DNA from: Clostridia bacterium
GTDB lineage: Bacteria > Bacillota_A > Clostridia > Christensenellales > Aristaeellaceae
Direction of reading: 5' to 3'
DNA length: 15,328 nucleotides
Assembly: GCA_017648805.1 (NCBI GenBank)
Contig: JAGCIC010000047.1
Coordinates: 1-15,328 of the forward strand
Shown here: piece by piece, positions 1 through 7,405 of the stretch
Numbering within the stretch: position 1 is the stretch's first letter
Layout of the letters: each line of letters starts with the position of its first letter
Made by a program: the position numbers and the translations under genes
The notes under the pieces: generated by a model
The model's input: the letters and a program-made list of their open reading frames with translations, nothing else
Database searches by the model: none
Told to the model about the DNA's origin: nothing

Positions 1-1548
1 GATCGCGACCAGTTCCACTTCGGGCAGGTCCAGACCCTCCCTGAGCAGGTTTATTCCCACCAGCACGTCAAATACGCCCTGTCTCAGGTTCTTGAGCAGC
101 TCTATCCTGTCCAGCGTTTCCACATCGGAGTGCATGTACTCCACCTTCACGCCCATGTCCCGCAGGTATTCGGTAAGGCTCTCGGCGGTGCGCTTGGTTA
201 ATGTGGTCACCAGCGCCCTGCCGCCCTTTTCCGCCACCAGGCGCAGTTCGCCCAGCAGGTCGTCCACCTGATATGCGGCGGGGCGCACGATTATCTCCGG
301 GTCTATCAGCCCGGTGGGGCGGATCAGCTGCTCCACCACCTGCTCCGCCCGCTCCCTTTCGTAGGGGCCGGGGGTGGCGGACACGTATACGGTCTGGCCG
401 ATGCGCTGCTCGAACTCGTAGAACTTGAGCGGACGGTTGTCGAAGGCGCTCTTCATGCGGAAGCCGAACTCCACCAGGGTGCTCTTGCGGGCGAAGTCCC
501 CGTTGTACATGGCGCGGATCTGGGGGATGGTCACGTGGCTCTCGTCTATGAACACCACGTAGTCCCGGGGGAAGTAGTCAAGCAGCGTAAAGGGCGGCTC
601 GCCGGGCTGACGGCCGTCGAAGTAGCGGGAGTAGTTCTCTATGCCGTTTACGAAGCCGATCTCCCTTAACATCTCAAGGTCGTAGGTGGTGCGCTGCCTT
701 AAGCGCTGCGCCTCCAGCAGCCGGCCGTTGTTTTCCAGCTCTCCCGCCTCTGCCGGCAGGTCGTTTTCTATCATCTCCAGGCCCAGGCGCAGTTTTTCGG
801 AGGAGGTCACGTAGTTGGTGGCGGGGTAGAGGATCACGTGGTTGAGCAGCGTCACGGTCCTGCCCGTGAGCGCGTCGGCGTGGCTGATGCGCTCTATCTC
901 GTCCCCGAAAAACTCGATCCTCACCGTCTTGTCGAACTGGGAGGCGGGCACGATCTCCACCGTCTCGCCCTTCACGCGGAAGCTGCCCCGCTTGGGCTCG
1001 AAGTCGTTGCGCTCGTACTGTATGTCCACCAGCCGGCGGATCAGCTCGTCCCGGTCCAGCCTCTGGCCTTCCCTGAGGCTTATGGACTGGGAGCGGTACT
1101 CCTCGGGGTCGCCCATGCCGTATATGCAGGACACCGACGCCACGATTATCACGTCCCGCCTCTCGGAGAGCCAGGAGGTGGCGGAGTGGCGCATGCGGTC
1201 GATCTCGTCGTTTATGGAGGAGTCCTTTTCTATGTAGGTGTCCGTGGCGGGGATGTACGCCTCGGGCTGGTAGTAGTCGTAATAACTCACGAAATAGCCC
1301 ACGGCGGAGTCGGGGAAGAACTCCTTGAATTCCGCCGCCAGCTGCGCCGCCAGGGTCTTGTTGTGGGCGATCACCAGCGCGGGGCGCTGCAGGCGCTGTA
1401 TGACGTTGGCCATGGTGAAGGTCTTGCCGGAGCCCGTCACGCCCAGCAGCACCTGGTTCTTCATGCCGCTTTCGACGCCTTTGACCAGTTTTTCGATGGC
1501 CTCGGGCTGGTCGCCCCGGGGAGAGAAGCGGCTTTTTAGCTGAAACAT
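1..1548 (-). CDS. uvrB: UvrB, excinuclease ABC subunit B (3' end cut by window edge)
   Basis: UvrB is the damage-verifying helicase-like subunit of nucleotide excision repair; it takes damaged DNA from UvrA and recruits UvrC. The frame is open to the window edge, giving the first 516 residues of a protein usually near 660. It begins [18 protein letters not shown]. Visible motifs are the Walker A GVTGSGKT (about 36-43), the beta-hairpin [10 protein letters not shown] (about 89-98) that clamps DNA, the Walker B/DEAH-like FIDESHVT (about 333-340), and the start of helicase motif [14 protein letters not shown], near the cut. Motif VI and the C-terminal UVR domain lie outside. The ATG shares one base with the stop of the upstream XRE gene (TGATG), so translation is probably coupled. 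Identity is certain; only the missing end is unknown. Confidence 0.98.
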   Translation of the reverse strand, partial: MFQLKSRFSPRGDQPEAIEKLVKGVESGMKNQVLLGVTGSGKTFTMANVIQRLQRPALVIAHNKTLAAQLAAEFKEFFPDSAVGYFVSYYDYYQPEAYIPATDTYIEKDSSINDEIDRMRHSATSWLSERRDVIIVASVSCIYGMGDPEEYRSQSISLREGQRLDRDELIRRLVDIQYERNDFEPKRGSFRVKGETVEIVPASQFDKTVRIEFFGDEIERISHADALTGRTVTLLNHVILYPATNYVTSSEKLRLGLEMIENDLPAEAGELENNGRLLEAQRLRQRTTYDLEMLREIGFVNGIENYSRYFDGRQPGEPPFTLLDYFPRDYVVFIDESHVTIPQIRAMYNGDFARKSTLVEFGFRMKSAFDNRPLKFYEFEQRIGQTVYVSATPGPYERERAEQVVEQLIRPTGLIDPEIIVRPAAYQVDDLLGELRLVAEKGGRALVTTLTKRTAESLTEYLRDMGVKVEYMHSDVETLDRIELLKNLRQGVFDVLVGINLLREGLDLPEVELVAI

Positions 1549-1904
1549 CACTTCCTGCCCCCTTCCCTGCGCCGGCGGGCGATGAAGTAGGCGTCCATGA
1601 GCGCGCTGGCCAGCTCGTCCTCGTCCCGGGGGGAGAGGCTGCCGCCCGCGTACAGCGCGCGGACCTGCCCCAGCACCTTTTCGATCTCGGCGGCGGGCGC
1701 GTCCTCGTCCTCCGTGAGGAAGTAGTTGCGCTCCACGCCGAATATGCCGCTCAGGCGGTCGTAGACCTCCCGCTTCTTGGGGTAGAACCGGCACGCCTCG
1801 TAGCCTTCCACCGTGCGCTTGCTGAGGCCCAGCAATTCGCTTAACTGCTCCTGGGTGTAGCCCATGCGCGTGCGCTGGCAGCGCAGTTTTTCGCCGAATT
1901 TCAT
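1548..1904 (-). CDS. XRE-family HTH regulator, 118 aa, translationally coupled to uvrB
   Basis: A Cro/CI-type HTH fills about residues 3-62 ([18 protein letters not shown] then [20 protein letters not shown]). The rest is a helical tail with [16 protein letters not shown] and AYFIARRRR. From memory, this tail resembles ImmR-like regulators that are usually followed by an ImmA/IrrE metallopeptidase gene; here uvrB follows instead. I chose the ATG at 1904 because GGGAGG lies 6-7 bases upstream. A longer frame to 2045 has no such site and would begin upstream of the predicted transcription start at about 2041. The gene probably represses its own promoter and possibly the facing pair through the CGCAA repeats in the gap; that is inference. 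There is no peptidase S24 domain, so it is not a LexA/CI self-cleaving repressor. Confidence 0.9.
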   Translation of the reverse strand: MKFGEKLRCQRTRMGYTQEQLSELLGLSKRTVEGYEACRFYPKKREVYDRLSGIFGVERNYFLTEDEDAPAAEIEKVLGQVRALYAGGSLSPRDEDELASALMDAYFIARRRREGGRK

Positions 1905-1987
1905 ATGTTTCCTCCCGGTGAGGGCGCGGGGACGCCCATTTGTGTATATCCCACAATAATATCGCAAAATATTTTCGGTTCTGCCCG

Positions 1988-2043
1988 CTTGCGTGTCGCA
2001 AGTGAATTGCGGTATAATGCGCAAGTCGCAAAAAACCTGCGAC
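1988..2043. promoter_or_regulatory. Operator-like cluster of TTGCG/CGCAA inverted repeats
   Basis: Three inverted repeats sit within 56 bases. CTTGCG-TGT-CGCAAG (1988-2002) is perfect. TTGCG-8-CGCAA (2007-2011 with 2020-2024) brackets the rightward TATAAT. GTCGCA-7-TGCGAC (2025-2030 with 2038-2043) is perfect and lies over both predicted transcription starts. Further CGCAA-type words are at 1963-1967 and 2057-2061. This placement is what operators for an autoregulated XRE repressor would look like; binding is inferred. Confidence 0.6.
1989..2018 (+). promoter_or_regulatory. Promoter for the rightward unknown gene pair, facing the XRE promoter
   Basis: TTGCGT (1989-1994), an 18-base spacer and TATAAT (2013-2018) point rightward, with a start predicted near 2025. 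Transcription would cross the minus-strand promoter at 2048-2076. The -35 is only moderately good; the -10 is consensus. No better rightward promoter was found nearer the gene at 2142. Confidence 0.6.
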
Positions 2044-2047
2044 ATGT

Positions 2048-2076
2048 ATTATACAGTTGCGCTTGGATCAAGTCAA
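2048..2076 (-). promoter_or_regulatory. Promoter for the XRE-uvrB operon
   Basis: On the minus strand, -35 TTGACT (2076-2071), a 17-base spacer and -10 TATAAT (2053-2048) make a near-consensus sigma-70-type promoter. The predicted start is about 2041, giving a leader of roughly 136 bases before the XRE ATG. The leader runs through the CGCAA inverted repeats and the facing promoter. Confidence 0.85.
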
Positions 2077-2095
2077 CTGTTGTTTTGTGAAATAA

Positions 2096-2117
2096 GTGTA
2101 AGCCGCGCAGCTTACAC
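2096..2117. promoter_or_regulatory. Perfect 8-bp hairpin or operator in the leader of the unknown pair
   Basis: GTGTAAGC (2096-2103) and GCTTACAC (2110-2117) are exact reverse complements separated by six bases. The element is 13 bases upstream of the GGAGG of the gene at 2142. It has no T-run, so it is not a terminator. It could be a leader RNA stem or a protein site unrelated to the CGCAA boxes. Confidence 0.5.
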
Positions 2118-2141
2118 GCGTATGGAGTCGGAGGTGAAAGG

Positions 2142-2600
2142 ATGAAGATAAGCGGGGAGTATCCGTGCGTCATGTGTCTTAAGCGCAGCCTGGACGCGAA
2201 GCGCCTGCGCCTGGCGGCCGCCCGGGCGAGGTATTACGCGCGCAAGGCGAAGGCGGAGGGCGGGGTGAGCCGCTTAAGCGCCGCCCCCGGGCATCGGAAA
2301 GCGGACATAGAGGCGCTTTTGGCGGACCTGGCGGACTGCAAAACCGAAATGGACAGCGCGGCGCAAGTCTTTGCCGCGGAAACGGCCGGGGCGAAACGGC
2401 TGCTGGAGGCCGTAGGCGACCCGGTGAACGGGGCGCTGTTAAGCGGCGTGCTGATAGACGGGGACGAGTTAAAGACATTAAGGCACGTGCTGGGCATGAG
2501 CAAGCAGGGGGTGTACGCCCGCGCGAAAGCGGCGCTCAGGCAGCTGGAGGACGTGATGGAGGCAGACGGATATGGGGAATCTGAGCATAAGGGAACTTAG
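2142..2600 (+). CDS. Unknown protein with a sigma-region-4-like HTH at the C-terminus, 152 aa
   Basis: Not recognised as a specific gene. There is a CxxC pair (C9, C12), a long basic and alanine-rich helical region (about 15-100, probably coiled coil in part) and a C-terminal HTH-like stretch, ELKTLRHVLGMSKQGVYARA (109-128), followed by a predicted helix. The layout of helical spacer then region-4-like HTH recalls phage or conjugative-element regulators of the DUF1492, ArpU and RinA kind; that is a resemblance in architecture only. The start is supported by GGAGG seven bases before the ATG. It overlaps the next gene by 29 bases. It lies opposite an XRE repressor across a shared control region, as regulators in mobile-element switches often do. 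Confidence 0.75.
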   Translation: MKISGEYPCVMCLKRSLDAKRLRLAAARARYYARKAKAEGGVSRLSAAPGHRKADIEALLADLADCKTEMDSAAQVFAAETAGAKRLLEAVGDPVNGALLSGVLIDGDELKTLRHVLGMSKQGVYARAKAALRQLEDVMEADGYGESEHKGT

Positions 2601-2952
2601 GCGCCTGGCGGACCGGCTGAGCGCGGACACGGGCGCGCGGGAGGTGACGGACCGGGAGCTGTATCGCAATTATTTTGCGAAAATACCCGTGCCCATAATC
2701 GCGAAGGGGCGGGACGGCACCCTGTGGGTGGACAGGTACTACGCCGCCTACCAGAAGGGCGACGGGGACGTGAGGTACGTGTACGTGGCGCTCAGGCACG
2801 CCTGCGAGGAGCTGGGGGCGTGCAGGGCGTCCCAGAGTTTGGAAGGGCAGGCGCCGCCCGAGGTGCTCAGGCAGTTGAGAGGCGCGCTGGAAAGCATGAA
2901 GAAGGCGGGAAAGAGCGTGTGGACGGCGGGCAGGGACGGCGCCAATGATTAA
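2572..2952 (+). CDS. Unknown small protein, 126 aa
   Basis: Not recognised. The start is supported by GGAGG nine bases before the ATG, placed inside the preceding gene, which it overlaps by 29 bases in a different frame. The product begins with an amphipathic helix (SIRELRRLADRLSA), followed by a central stretch with many aromatic residues (YRNYFAKIPVPIIAKGRDGT, then LWVDRYYAAY). It ends in a basic helix (EVLRQLRGALESMKKAGK). There is no signal peptide or membrane segment, so it is probably cytosolic. The tight overlap suggests it is co-translated with the HTH protein and may be its partner. The GC-rich codon use matches its neighbours, so base composition gives no sign of recent transfer. 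Confidence 0.7.
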   Translation: MGNLSIRELRRLADRLSADTGAREVTDRELYRNYFAKIPVPIIAKGRDGTLWVDRYYAAYQKGDGDVRYVYVALRHACEELGACRASQSLEGQAPPEVLRQLRGALESMKKAGKSVWTAGRDGAND

Positions 2953-2977
2953 ACTTATATTACGGCGGCGCTATCGC

Positions 2978-3006
2978 TTGAAAAGGCAATAAAATAATGA
3001 TATAAT
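2978..3006 (+). promoter_or_regulatory. Promoter of the aspartokinase-ybaB-recR-alaS unit
   Basis: TTGAAA (2978-2983), a 17-base spacer and consensus TATAAT (3001-3006). Transcription should start near 3013, leaving a leader of about 95 bases. The leader contains an imperfect GC hairpin (3032-3062: CGGGG pairs CCCCG, GGCGT pairs ACGCC around GAG). No T-run follows, so it is not an attenuator, and it is too short for a lysine riboswitch. Confidence 0.85.
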
Positions 3007-3107
3007 CATAAGATGTGTATCGTCAACCAAACGGGGTCGCGCGGGCGTGAGACGCCGCCCCGGAACGAGCGTAAAAGCGTAGAATAACCTCTGCAAAGGA
3101 TTTACAT

Positions 3108-4418
3108 ATGATCTGCGTGAAATTCGGCGGCACGTCCCTGGCGGACGCGGCCCAGTTCAGGAAAGTAAAAGACATAATCGAAAGCGACCCCCGCAGGAAG
3201 TTCGTGGTGGTGTCCGCCCCCGGCAAGCGCTTTTCGGGCGACATCAAGATCACGGACATGCTGGAGGAAGTGTGGAAAAGGGCGCTTAGGGGCGGCCGCG
3301 TCGGCGACGCCATGAAGCCCGTCACCCGGCGCTACGCCGACATCGCCGCGGAGCTGGGGCTGGACTTCGACGCCGAAAAGGAAGCCGAACAGATCGTCTC
3401 CGCCCTGAGCGCGTGCCCCGACAGGGACTACTGCATGAGCAGGGGCGAGTATCTGAGCGGCAAACTCATGAGCCTGTACCTGGGAAGGCCCTTCATCGAC
3501 CCCGCCCGCCACGTGTTTTTCGACCGGGACGGCAGCCTGGACAGCGCAAAGACGCTCAGGTCCCTGGGCAGGGCGCTCAGCGGCCTTGACGGCGCGGTGA
3601 TACCCGGCTTTTACGGCTCCACCCCCACGGGCGGCATAAAGACCTTCTCAAGGGGCGGCAGCGACATAACCGGCGCGCTGGTGGCCGCCGCCGCAGGCGC
3701 GGAGCTGTACGAGAACTGGACGGACGTGAACGGCCTGCTGGCCGCGGATCCCCGGGTGGTGGATAAGCCCGAGACCGTGAGGAACTTAAGCTACCGCGAA
3801 TTGCGCATACTGTCCTACATGGGCGCCAGCGTGATGCACGCCGACGCGGCCCGTCCCGTAAGGGAAGCGGGCATCCCCATAAGGATACTCAACACCAACT
3901 GCCCCGAAGACGAAGGCACGCTGATCGTGCCCGTGTCCCGCCTCAGCGCGGACAGGCAGGCGGTGACGGGCGTGGCGGGCAGGAAGGGCCTGAGCGTCGT
4001 GCAGGTGGAAAAGCAGTTCGTGTCCGACGGCGCGGGCTTCATGGCCACGCTGCTGGAGCTGTTCAAGGCGCGCCGCCTGCCCTTCGAGCAGTGCTTAAAC
4101 GGCATCGACACCATATCGATAGTCATCAGGAGCGACCTGTTAAGGCCCCGCAAAAAGGAGATCCTGGGCGACATCCGCCGGGTGCTCTCTCCCGACATAC
4201 TCAACGTCACCGAGGGCCTCAGCATGATCACGGTGGTGGGGGAGAACGTGCCCGAGAGCGAGAACATGACCGTAAGGATACTGGCGGCGGTGGGCGCGCA
4301 GGGGATCACCATCTCCACCATCAACCAGGGCGCGGGACGCCTGAACCTGATACTGGGCGTGCACGACGACGATTACGAAAAGGCGATCAAAACGATCTAC
4401 CAGACCATAAGAGCATAA
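3108..4418 (+). CDS. Aspartate kinase (aspartokinase), 436 aa, two ACT domains
   Basis: Phosphorylates L-aspartate to aspartyl phosphate, the first step toward lysine, threonine, methionine and diaminopimelate for the cell wall. The N-terminal amino-acid-kinase domain (about 1-275) has the family KFGGTS at 5-10, [10 protein letters not shown] at 111-120, and the substrate/ATP motif [10 protein letters not shown] at 180-189 followed by WTDVNG. Two C-terminal ACT domains (about 285-360 and 366-436) are where end products usually bind. The length is that of monofunctional aspartokinases of the LysC/ThrA-kinase class; it is not fused to homoserine dehydrogenase. The isozyme (lysine- or threonine-sensitive) cannot be told from sequence alone, so no symbol is given. 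AAGGA lies seven bases before the ATG. It is the first gene of a four-gene unit; ybaB follows after 19 bases. Confidence 0.95.
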   Translation: MICVKFGGTSLADAAQFRKVKDIIESDPRRKFVVVSAPGKRFSGDIKITDMLEEVWKRALRGGRVGDAMKPVTRRYADIAAELGLDFDAEKEAEQIVSALSACPDRDYCMSRGEYLSGKLMSLYLGRPFIDPARHVFFDRDGSLDSAKTLRSLGRALSGLDGAVIPGFYGSTPTGGIKTFSRGGSDITGALVAAAAGAELYENWTDVNGLLAADPRVVDKPETVRNLSYRELRILSYMGASVMHADAARPVREAGIPIRILNTNCPEDEGTLIVPVSRLSADRQAVTGVAGRKGLSVVQVEKQFVSDGAGFMATLLELFKARRLPFEQCLNGIDTISIVIRSDLLRPRKKEILGDIRRVLSPDILNVTEGLSMITVVGENVPESENMTVRILAAVGAQGITISTINQGAGRLNLILGVHDDDYEKAIKTIYQTIRA

Positions 4419-4437
4419 AAAAACGGAGGACGATACT

Positions 4438-4785
4438 ATGGCGAAGCACGGCGGTTTTCCCGGCATGGGCATGGGAGGCAATCTTCAGAATCTGGCCCGT
4501 CAGGCCCAGAAGCTGCAGCAGCAGATGACCGAAAAGCAGCAGGAGCTGGAGGCGCGGGAGTTCGAGGCGTCCGCGGGCGGCGGAATGGTCACCGCGAAGG
4601 TCACCGGCAAAAAGCAGCTGGTCGCGCTGACCATCAAGCCCGAAGCGGTGGATCCCGACGACGTGGATATGCTGCAGGACATGATCATGGCCGCGGTCAA
4701 CGAGGCCATCAAGGCCGCCGACGAGGCCGTTGAGAGCGAAATGGGCCGCCTGACCGGCGGGCTGAGCATGCCGGGGCTGTTTTAA
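4438..4785 (+). CDS. ybaB: YbaB/EbfC family nucleoid-associated protein, 115 aa
   Basis: A small dimeric DNA-binding protein, usually encoded just before recR. It has the family features: a glycine- and methionine-rich N-terminus ([10 protein letters not shown]), a helix of [20 protein letters not shown] (about 24-43), then the core with [20 protein letters not shown] and [17 protein letters not shown], and a final helix [16 protein letters not shown]. The N-terminal extension before the first helix is glycine-rich and probably disordered. GGAGG is eight bases from the ATG. Its stop overlaps the recR start by one base (TAATG), so the two are translationally coupled. In many bacteria dnaX comes directly before this pair; here an aspartokinase does. 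Confidence 0.95.
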   Translation: MAKHGGFPGMGMGGNLQNLARQAQKLQQQMTEKQQELEAREFEASAGGGMVTAKVTGKKQLVALTIKPEAVDPDDVDMLQDMIMAAVNEAIKAADEAVESEMGRLTGGLSMPGLF

Positions 4786-5381
4786 TGGCGGGCATCGAGT
4801 CCATAGACAAACTCGCCAACGAGCTGTCCCGCCTGCCCGGCATAGGCAAGAAGACGGCGCAGCGCCTGGCGTTCCACATCGTGGGGCTGCCCGAGGAGCA
4901 GGTGCGCGAACTGGCCGTGGCGATATACAACGGCAAGAAGAACGTGCACCTGTGCCCCGTGTGCTATAACCTGACCGACCGGGAGATCTGCTCCGTGTGC
5001 GGGGACGGGTCCCGTGACAGGAGCATCATCTGCGTGGTCAGGGACGCCCGGGACGTGAACGCCCTGGAGCGGGTGAGGGACTACAACGGCCTGTACCACG
5101 TGCTGGGGGGCGTTATCTCCCCCATGGACGGCGTCGGCCCGGACGACATACGCATCCGCGAGCTCATGAGCCGCCTGGCCTCGGGAGAGGTCAGGGAGGT
5201 GGTGCTCGCCACCAACCCGGACGTGGAGGGCGAAGCCACCGCGTCGTACATAAGCCGGCTGATCAAGCCCATGGGCATAAAGGTCACCCGCATCGCCCAC
5301 GGCGTGCCGGTGGGGGGAGAACTGGAGTACACGGACGAGATCACGCTGCTGCGCGCCTTCGAGGGCCGCAGGGAAGTGTGA
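4785..5381 (+). CDS. recR: RecR recombination mediator protein, 198 aa
   Basis: RecR works with RecO (and RecF) to load RecA on gapped single-stranded DNA. All parts of the family are present. The N-terminal helix-hairpin-helix is [17 protein letters not shown] (14-30). A four-cysteine zinc finger is at C57, C60, C69 and C72. The Toprim domain (about 80-175) has [10 protein letters not shown] and [14 protein letters not shown]. The conserved C-terminal stretch [16 protein letters not shown] follows. The length matches the usual 198-200 residues. The start overlaps the ybaB stop. Its TGA lies 41 bases before the alaS ATG, so read-through into alaS is expected. Confidence 0.98.
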   Translation: MAGIESIDKLANELSRLPGIGKKTAQRLAFHIVGLPEEQVRELAVAIYNGKKNVHLCPVCYNLTDREICSVCGDGSRDRSIICVVRDARDVNALERVRDYNGLYHVLGGVISPMDGVGPDDIRIRELMSRLASGEVREVVLATNPDVEGEATASYISRLIKPMGIKVTRIAHGVPVGGELEYTDEITLLRAFEGRREV

Positions 5382-5422
5382 CGAAAACGAACCGCACAAA
5401 TTCTCCGAAAGGACGAAAATAC

Positions 5423-7405
5423 ATGAATTCCAACATCAAGTCCGCGGCCGACCTGCGCCGCATGTACCTCAAATTCTTCGAGAGCAAGGGCCACAAGGTG
5501 ATCCCCTCCGCCTCCGTCATACCGGAGAACGACCCCACCGTGCTGTTCACCACCGCGGGCATGCATCCCCTGGTGCCGTACCTGCTGGGCGCGAAGCACC
5601 CCATGGGCACCCGCCTGACGGACGTGCAGAAGTGCATCCGCACCGGCGACATCGACGAAGTGGGCGACGCCAGCCACTGCACCTTCTTCGAGATGCTGGG
5701 CAACTGGTCCCTGGGCGACTACTTCAAGAAGGAAGCCATCTCCTGGAGCTGGGAGTTCCTGACCGGCCCCGAGTACCTGGGCCTTGACAAGGACAAACTG
5801 GCCTTCACCGTGTTCGCGGGCGACGACAAGGCTCCCCGGGACGAAGAGGCCGCCTCCTACTGGAAGGAATGCGGCGTGAAGGAAGACCACATCTTCTACC
5901 TGGGCACCAAGCACAACTGGTGGGGACCCGCCGGCACCACCGGCCCCTGCGGCCCCGACACCGAGATGTTCATAATCAAGGACGTGCCGCCCTGCGGCCC
6001 CGACTGCTCTCCCGCGTGTTCCTGCGGCAGGTACCTGGAGATATGGAACGACGTGTTCATGCAGTACAACAAGCAGGCGGACGGCACTTTCCCGCCCCTG
6101 GAGCAGAAGAACGTGGACACCGGCATGGGCCTTGAGCGCACCATTGGCGTGCTGCTGGGCGCAAAGACCGTGTACGAGACCGACCTGTTCAGCGGCATAA
6201 TCGCGAAGATAGAGGAACTGAGCGGCAAAAAGTACGCCGACAACGACGAATTCACCCGCTCCTTCCGCATCATCGCCGACCATATGCGCACCGCCACCAT
6301 GATAATCGGCGACGACAGGGGCATCACCCCCTCCAACGTGGACCAGGGCTACGTATTGAGGCGCCTTATCCGCCGCAGCGTGCGCCACGGCATGAAGCTG
6401 GACATGCCCGAAGGCTTCACCGCCCAGCTCGCCGAGGTCATAGTCGAACAGTACAGGGACGTGTATCCCGAACTCACGCGCAACGCCGAGTTCATAAAGA
6501 CCCAGCTGCTGCTCGAGGAGGAGCGCTTCCAGAAGACGCTCAAGCAGGGCATGAAGGAGTTCGACAAGCTGATAGGCAACATCTCCCGCCAGAAGGGCGC
6601 CGTTTCTCCCGTGCTGGAGAAGCTGAATGCGGGCGAAGACGCGACGGAAGCCATTGCCGCCGCAGTGAAGCAGCTGCCGCCCCGCCCCGAGTTCCTGCCC
6701 CTTATCGAGCAGCTCAAGCAGGGCCAGGCCGCGCCCGAACTCAAAAGCGAGTGCGAAAAGTTCCTGGCGGGCCTTGAAGTGATCGACGGACGCAGCGCCT
6801 TCAAACTCTACGACACCTACGGCTTCCCCATCGAGATCACCGTGGAACTGGCGGCCGAAAAGGGCTTAAAGGTGGACGAAGAGGGCTTCAACGAGCGCTT
6901 CAAGCAGCATCAGCAGGCCTCCCACGCCGGCGCGGAGCAGAAGTTCGCTTCCGGCATGGCCGACCACCAGGACAAGACCGTGAAGCTCCACACCGCCACC
7001 CACCTGCTCCACGCGGCGCTCAGGAAGGTGCTGGGCGACGAAGTGGCCCAGAAGGGCTCCAACATCACCACCGAGCGCCTGAGGTTCGACTTCTCCTTCG
7101 GCAGGAAGATGACCCCCGAAGAGGTAAAGGAAGTCGAAGACCTGGTGAACGAGTGGATAAAGGCCGCCGCGCCCATCTCCTGCGAGGAGATGACCGTGCC
7201 CGAGGCCAAGGCGCAGGGCGCCATAGGCCTGTTCGAGAGCAAGTACGGCGAGAGGGTCAGGGTGTACACCATGGGCGGCTACTCCAAGGAGATCTGCTCC
7301 GGCCCCCACGCGGGCAACACCTCCGAGCTCAAGAGCTTTAAGATCCTGAAAGAGGAATCCACCTCCGCAGGCGTGCGCCGCATCAAGGCCGTCATCGAAG
7401 GCTGA
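5423..7405 (+). CDS. alaS: Alanine--tRNA ligase, short form (660 aa) without the C-Ala domain
   Basis: Charges tRNA-Ala and clears mis-acylated Ser/Gly. The class II core (about 1-245) shows GGPCGP-type catalytic residues (GPCGPDTEMF, 174-183), EIWNDVF and motif 3 GMGLERT. The tRNA-recognition region runs to FKLYDTYGFP (460-469). The editing site keeps its four zinc ligands: H523 and H527 in HTATH, C625 and H629 in CSGPH, where most AlaRS have CGGTH. Two standard pieces are missing: the beta-barrel insert between the core and the editing domain, and everything after it (C-Ala), explaining 660 versus about 875 residues. There is an extra stretch at about 386-453 and a cysteine cluster (C191, C195, C199, C201). 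I chose the ATG at 5423 (AAAGGA nine bases before) over an upstream GTG at 5378, which has no site of its own. Confidence 0.93.
   Translation: MNSNIKSAADLRRMYLKFFESKGHKVIPSASVIPENDPTVLFTTAGMHPLVPYLLGAKHPMGTRLTDVQKCIRTGDIDEVGDASHCTFFEMLGNWSLGDYFKKEAISWSWEFLTGPEYLGLDKDKLAFTVFAGDDKAPRDEEAASYWKECGVKEDHIFYLGTKHNWWGPAGTTGPCGPDTEMFIIKDVPPCGPDCSPACSCGRYLEIWNDVFMQYNKQADGTFPPLEQKNVDTGMGLERTIGVLLGAKTVYETDLFSGIIAKIEELSGKKYADNDEFTRSFRIIADHMRTATMIIGDDRGITPSNVDQGYVLRRLIRRSVRHGMKLDMPEGFTAQLAEVIVEQYRDVYPELTRNAEFIKTQLLLEEERFQKTLKQGMKEFDKLIGNISRQKGAVSPVLEKLNAGEDATEAIAAAVKQLPPRPEFLPLIEQLKQGQAAPELKSECEKFLAGLEVIDGRSAFKLYDTYGFPIEITVELAAEKGLKVDEEGFNERFKQHQQASHAGAEQKFASGMADHQDKTVKLHTATHLLHAALRKVLGDEVAQKGSNITTERLRFDFSFGRKMTPEEVKEVEDLVNEWIKAAAPISCEEMTVPEAKAQGAIGLFESKYGERVRVYTMGGYSKEICSGPHAGNTSELKSFKILKEESTSAGVRRIKAVIEG

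Noticed and set aside
838..1539. A 233-codon plus-strand frame opposite uvrB
   Set aside because: Antisense shadow; uvrB motifs on the minus strand explain the region.
1548..2045. Longer version of the XRE protein starting at 2045
   Set aside because: No ribosome site at that ATG, which lies upstream of the predicted transcription start; the ATG at 1904 has GGGAGG at the right distance and starts at the HTH.
1905..2141. LexA box controlling uvrB
   Set aside because: No GAAC-N4-GTTC site is present in the control region; the repeats there are TTGCG/CGCAA instead.
2142..2952. Calling a prophage
   Set aside because: Only regulator-like genes are seen, with no integrase, capsid, terminase, lysis gene or attachment site in the window.
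5381..5422. T-box leader before alaS
   Set aside because: Only 41 bases separate recR from alaS, far too few for a T-box, and no T-box core motif is seen. The same holds for the roughly 25-base asnA leader.
5081..6388. A 435-codon minus-strand frame across recR and alaS
   Set aside because: Shadow of two well-identified plus-strand genes; no ribosome site or family motif.
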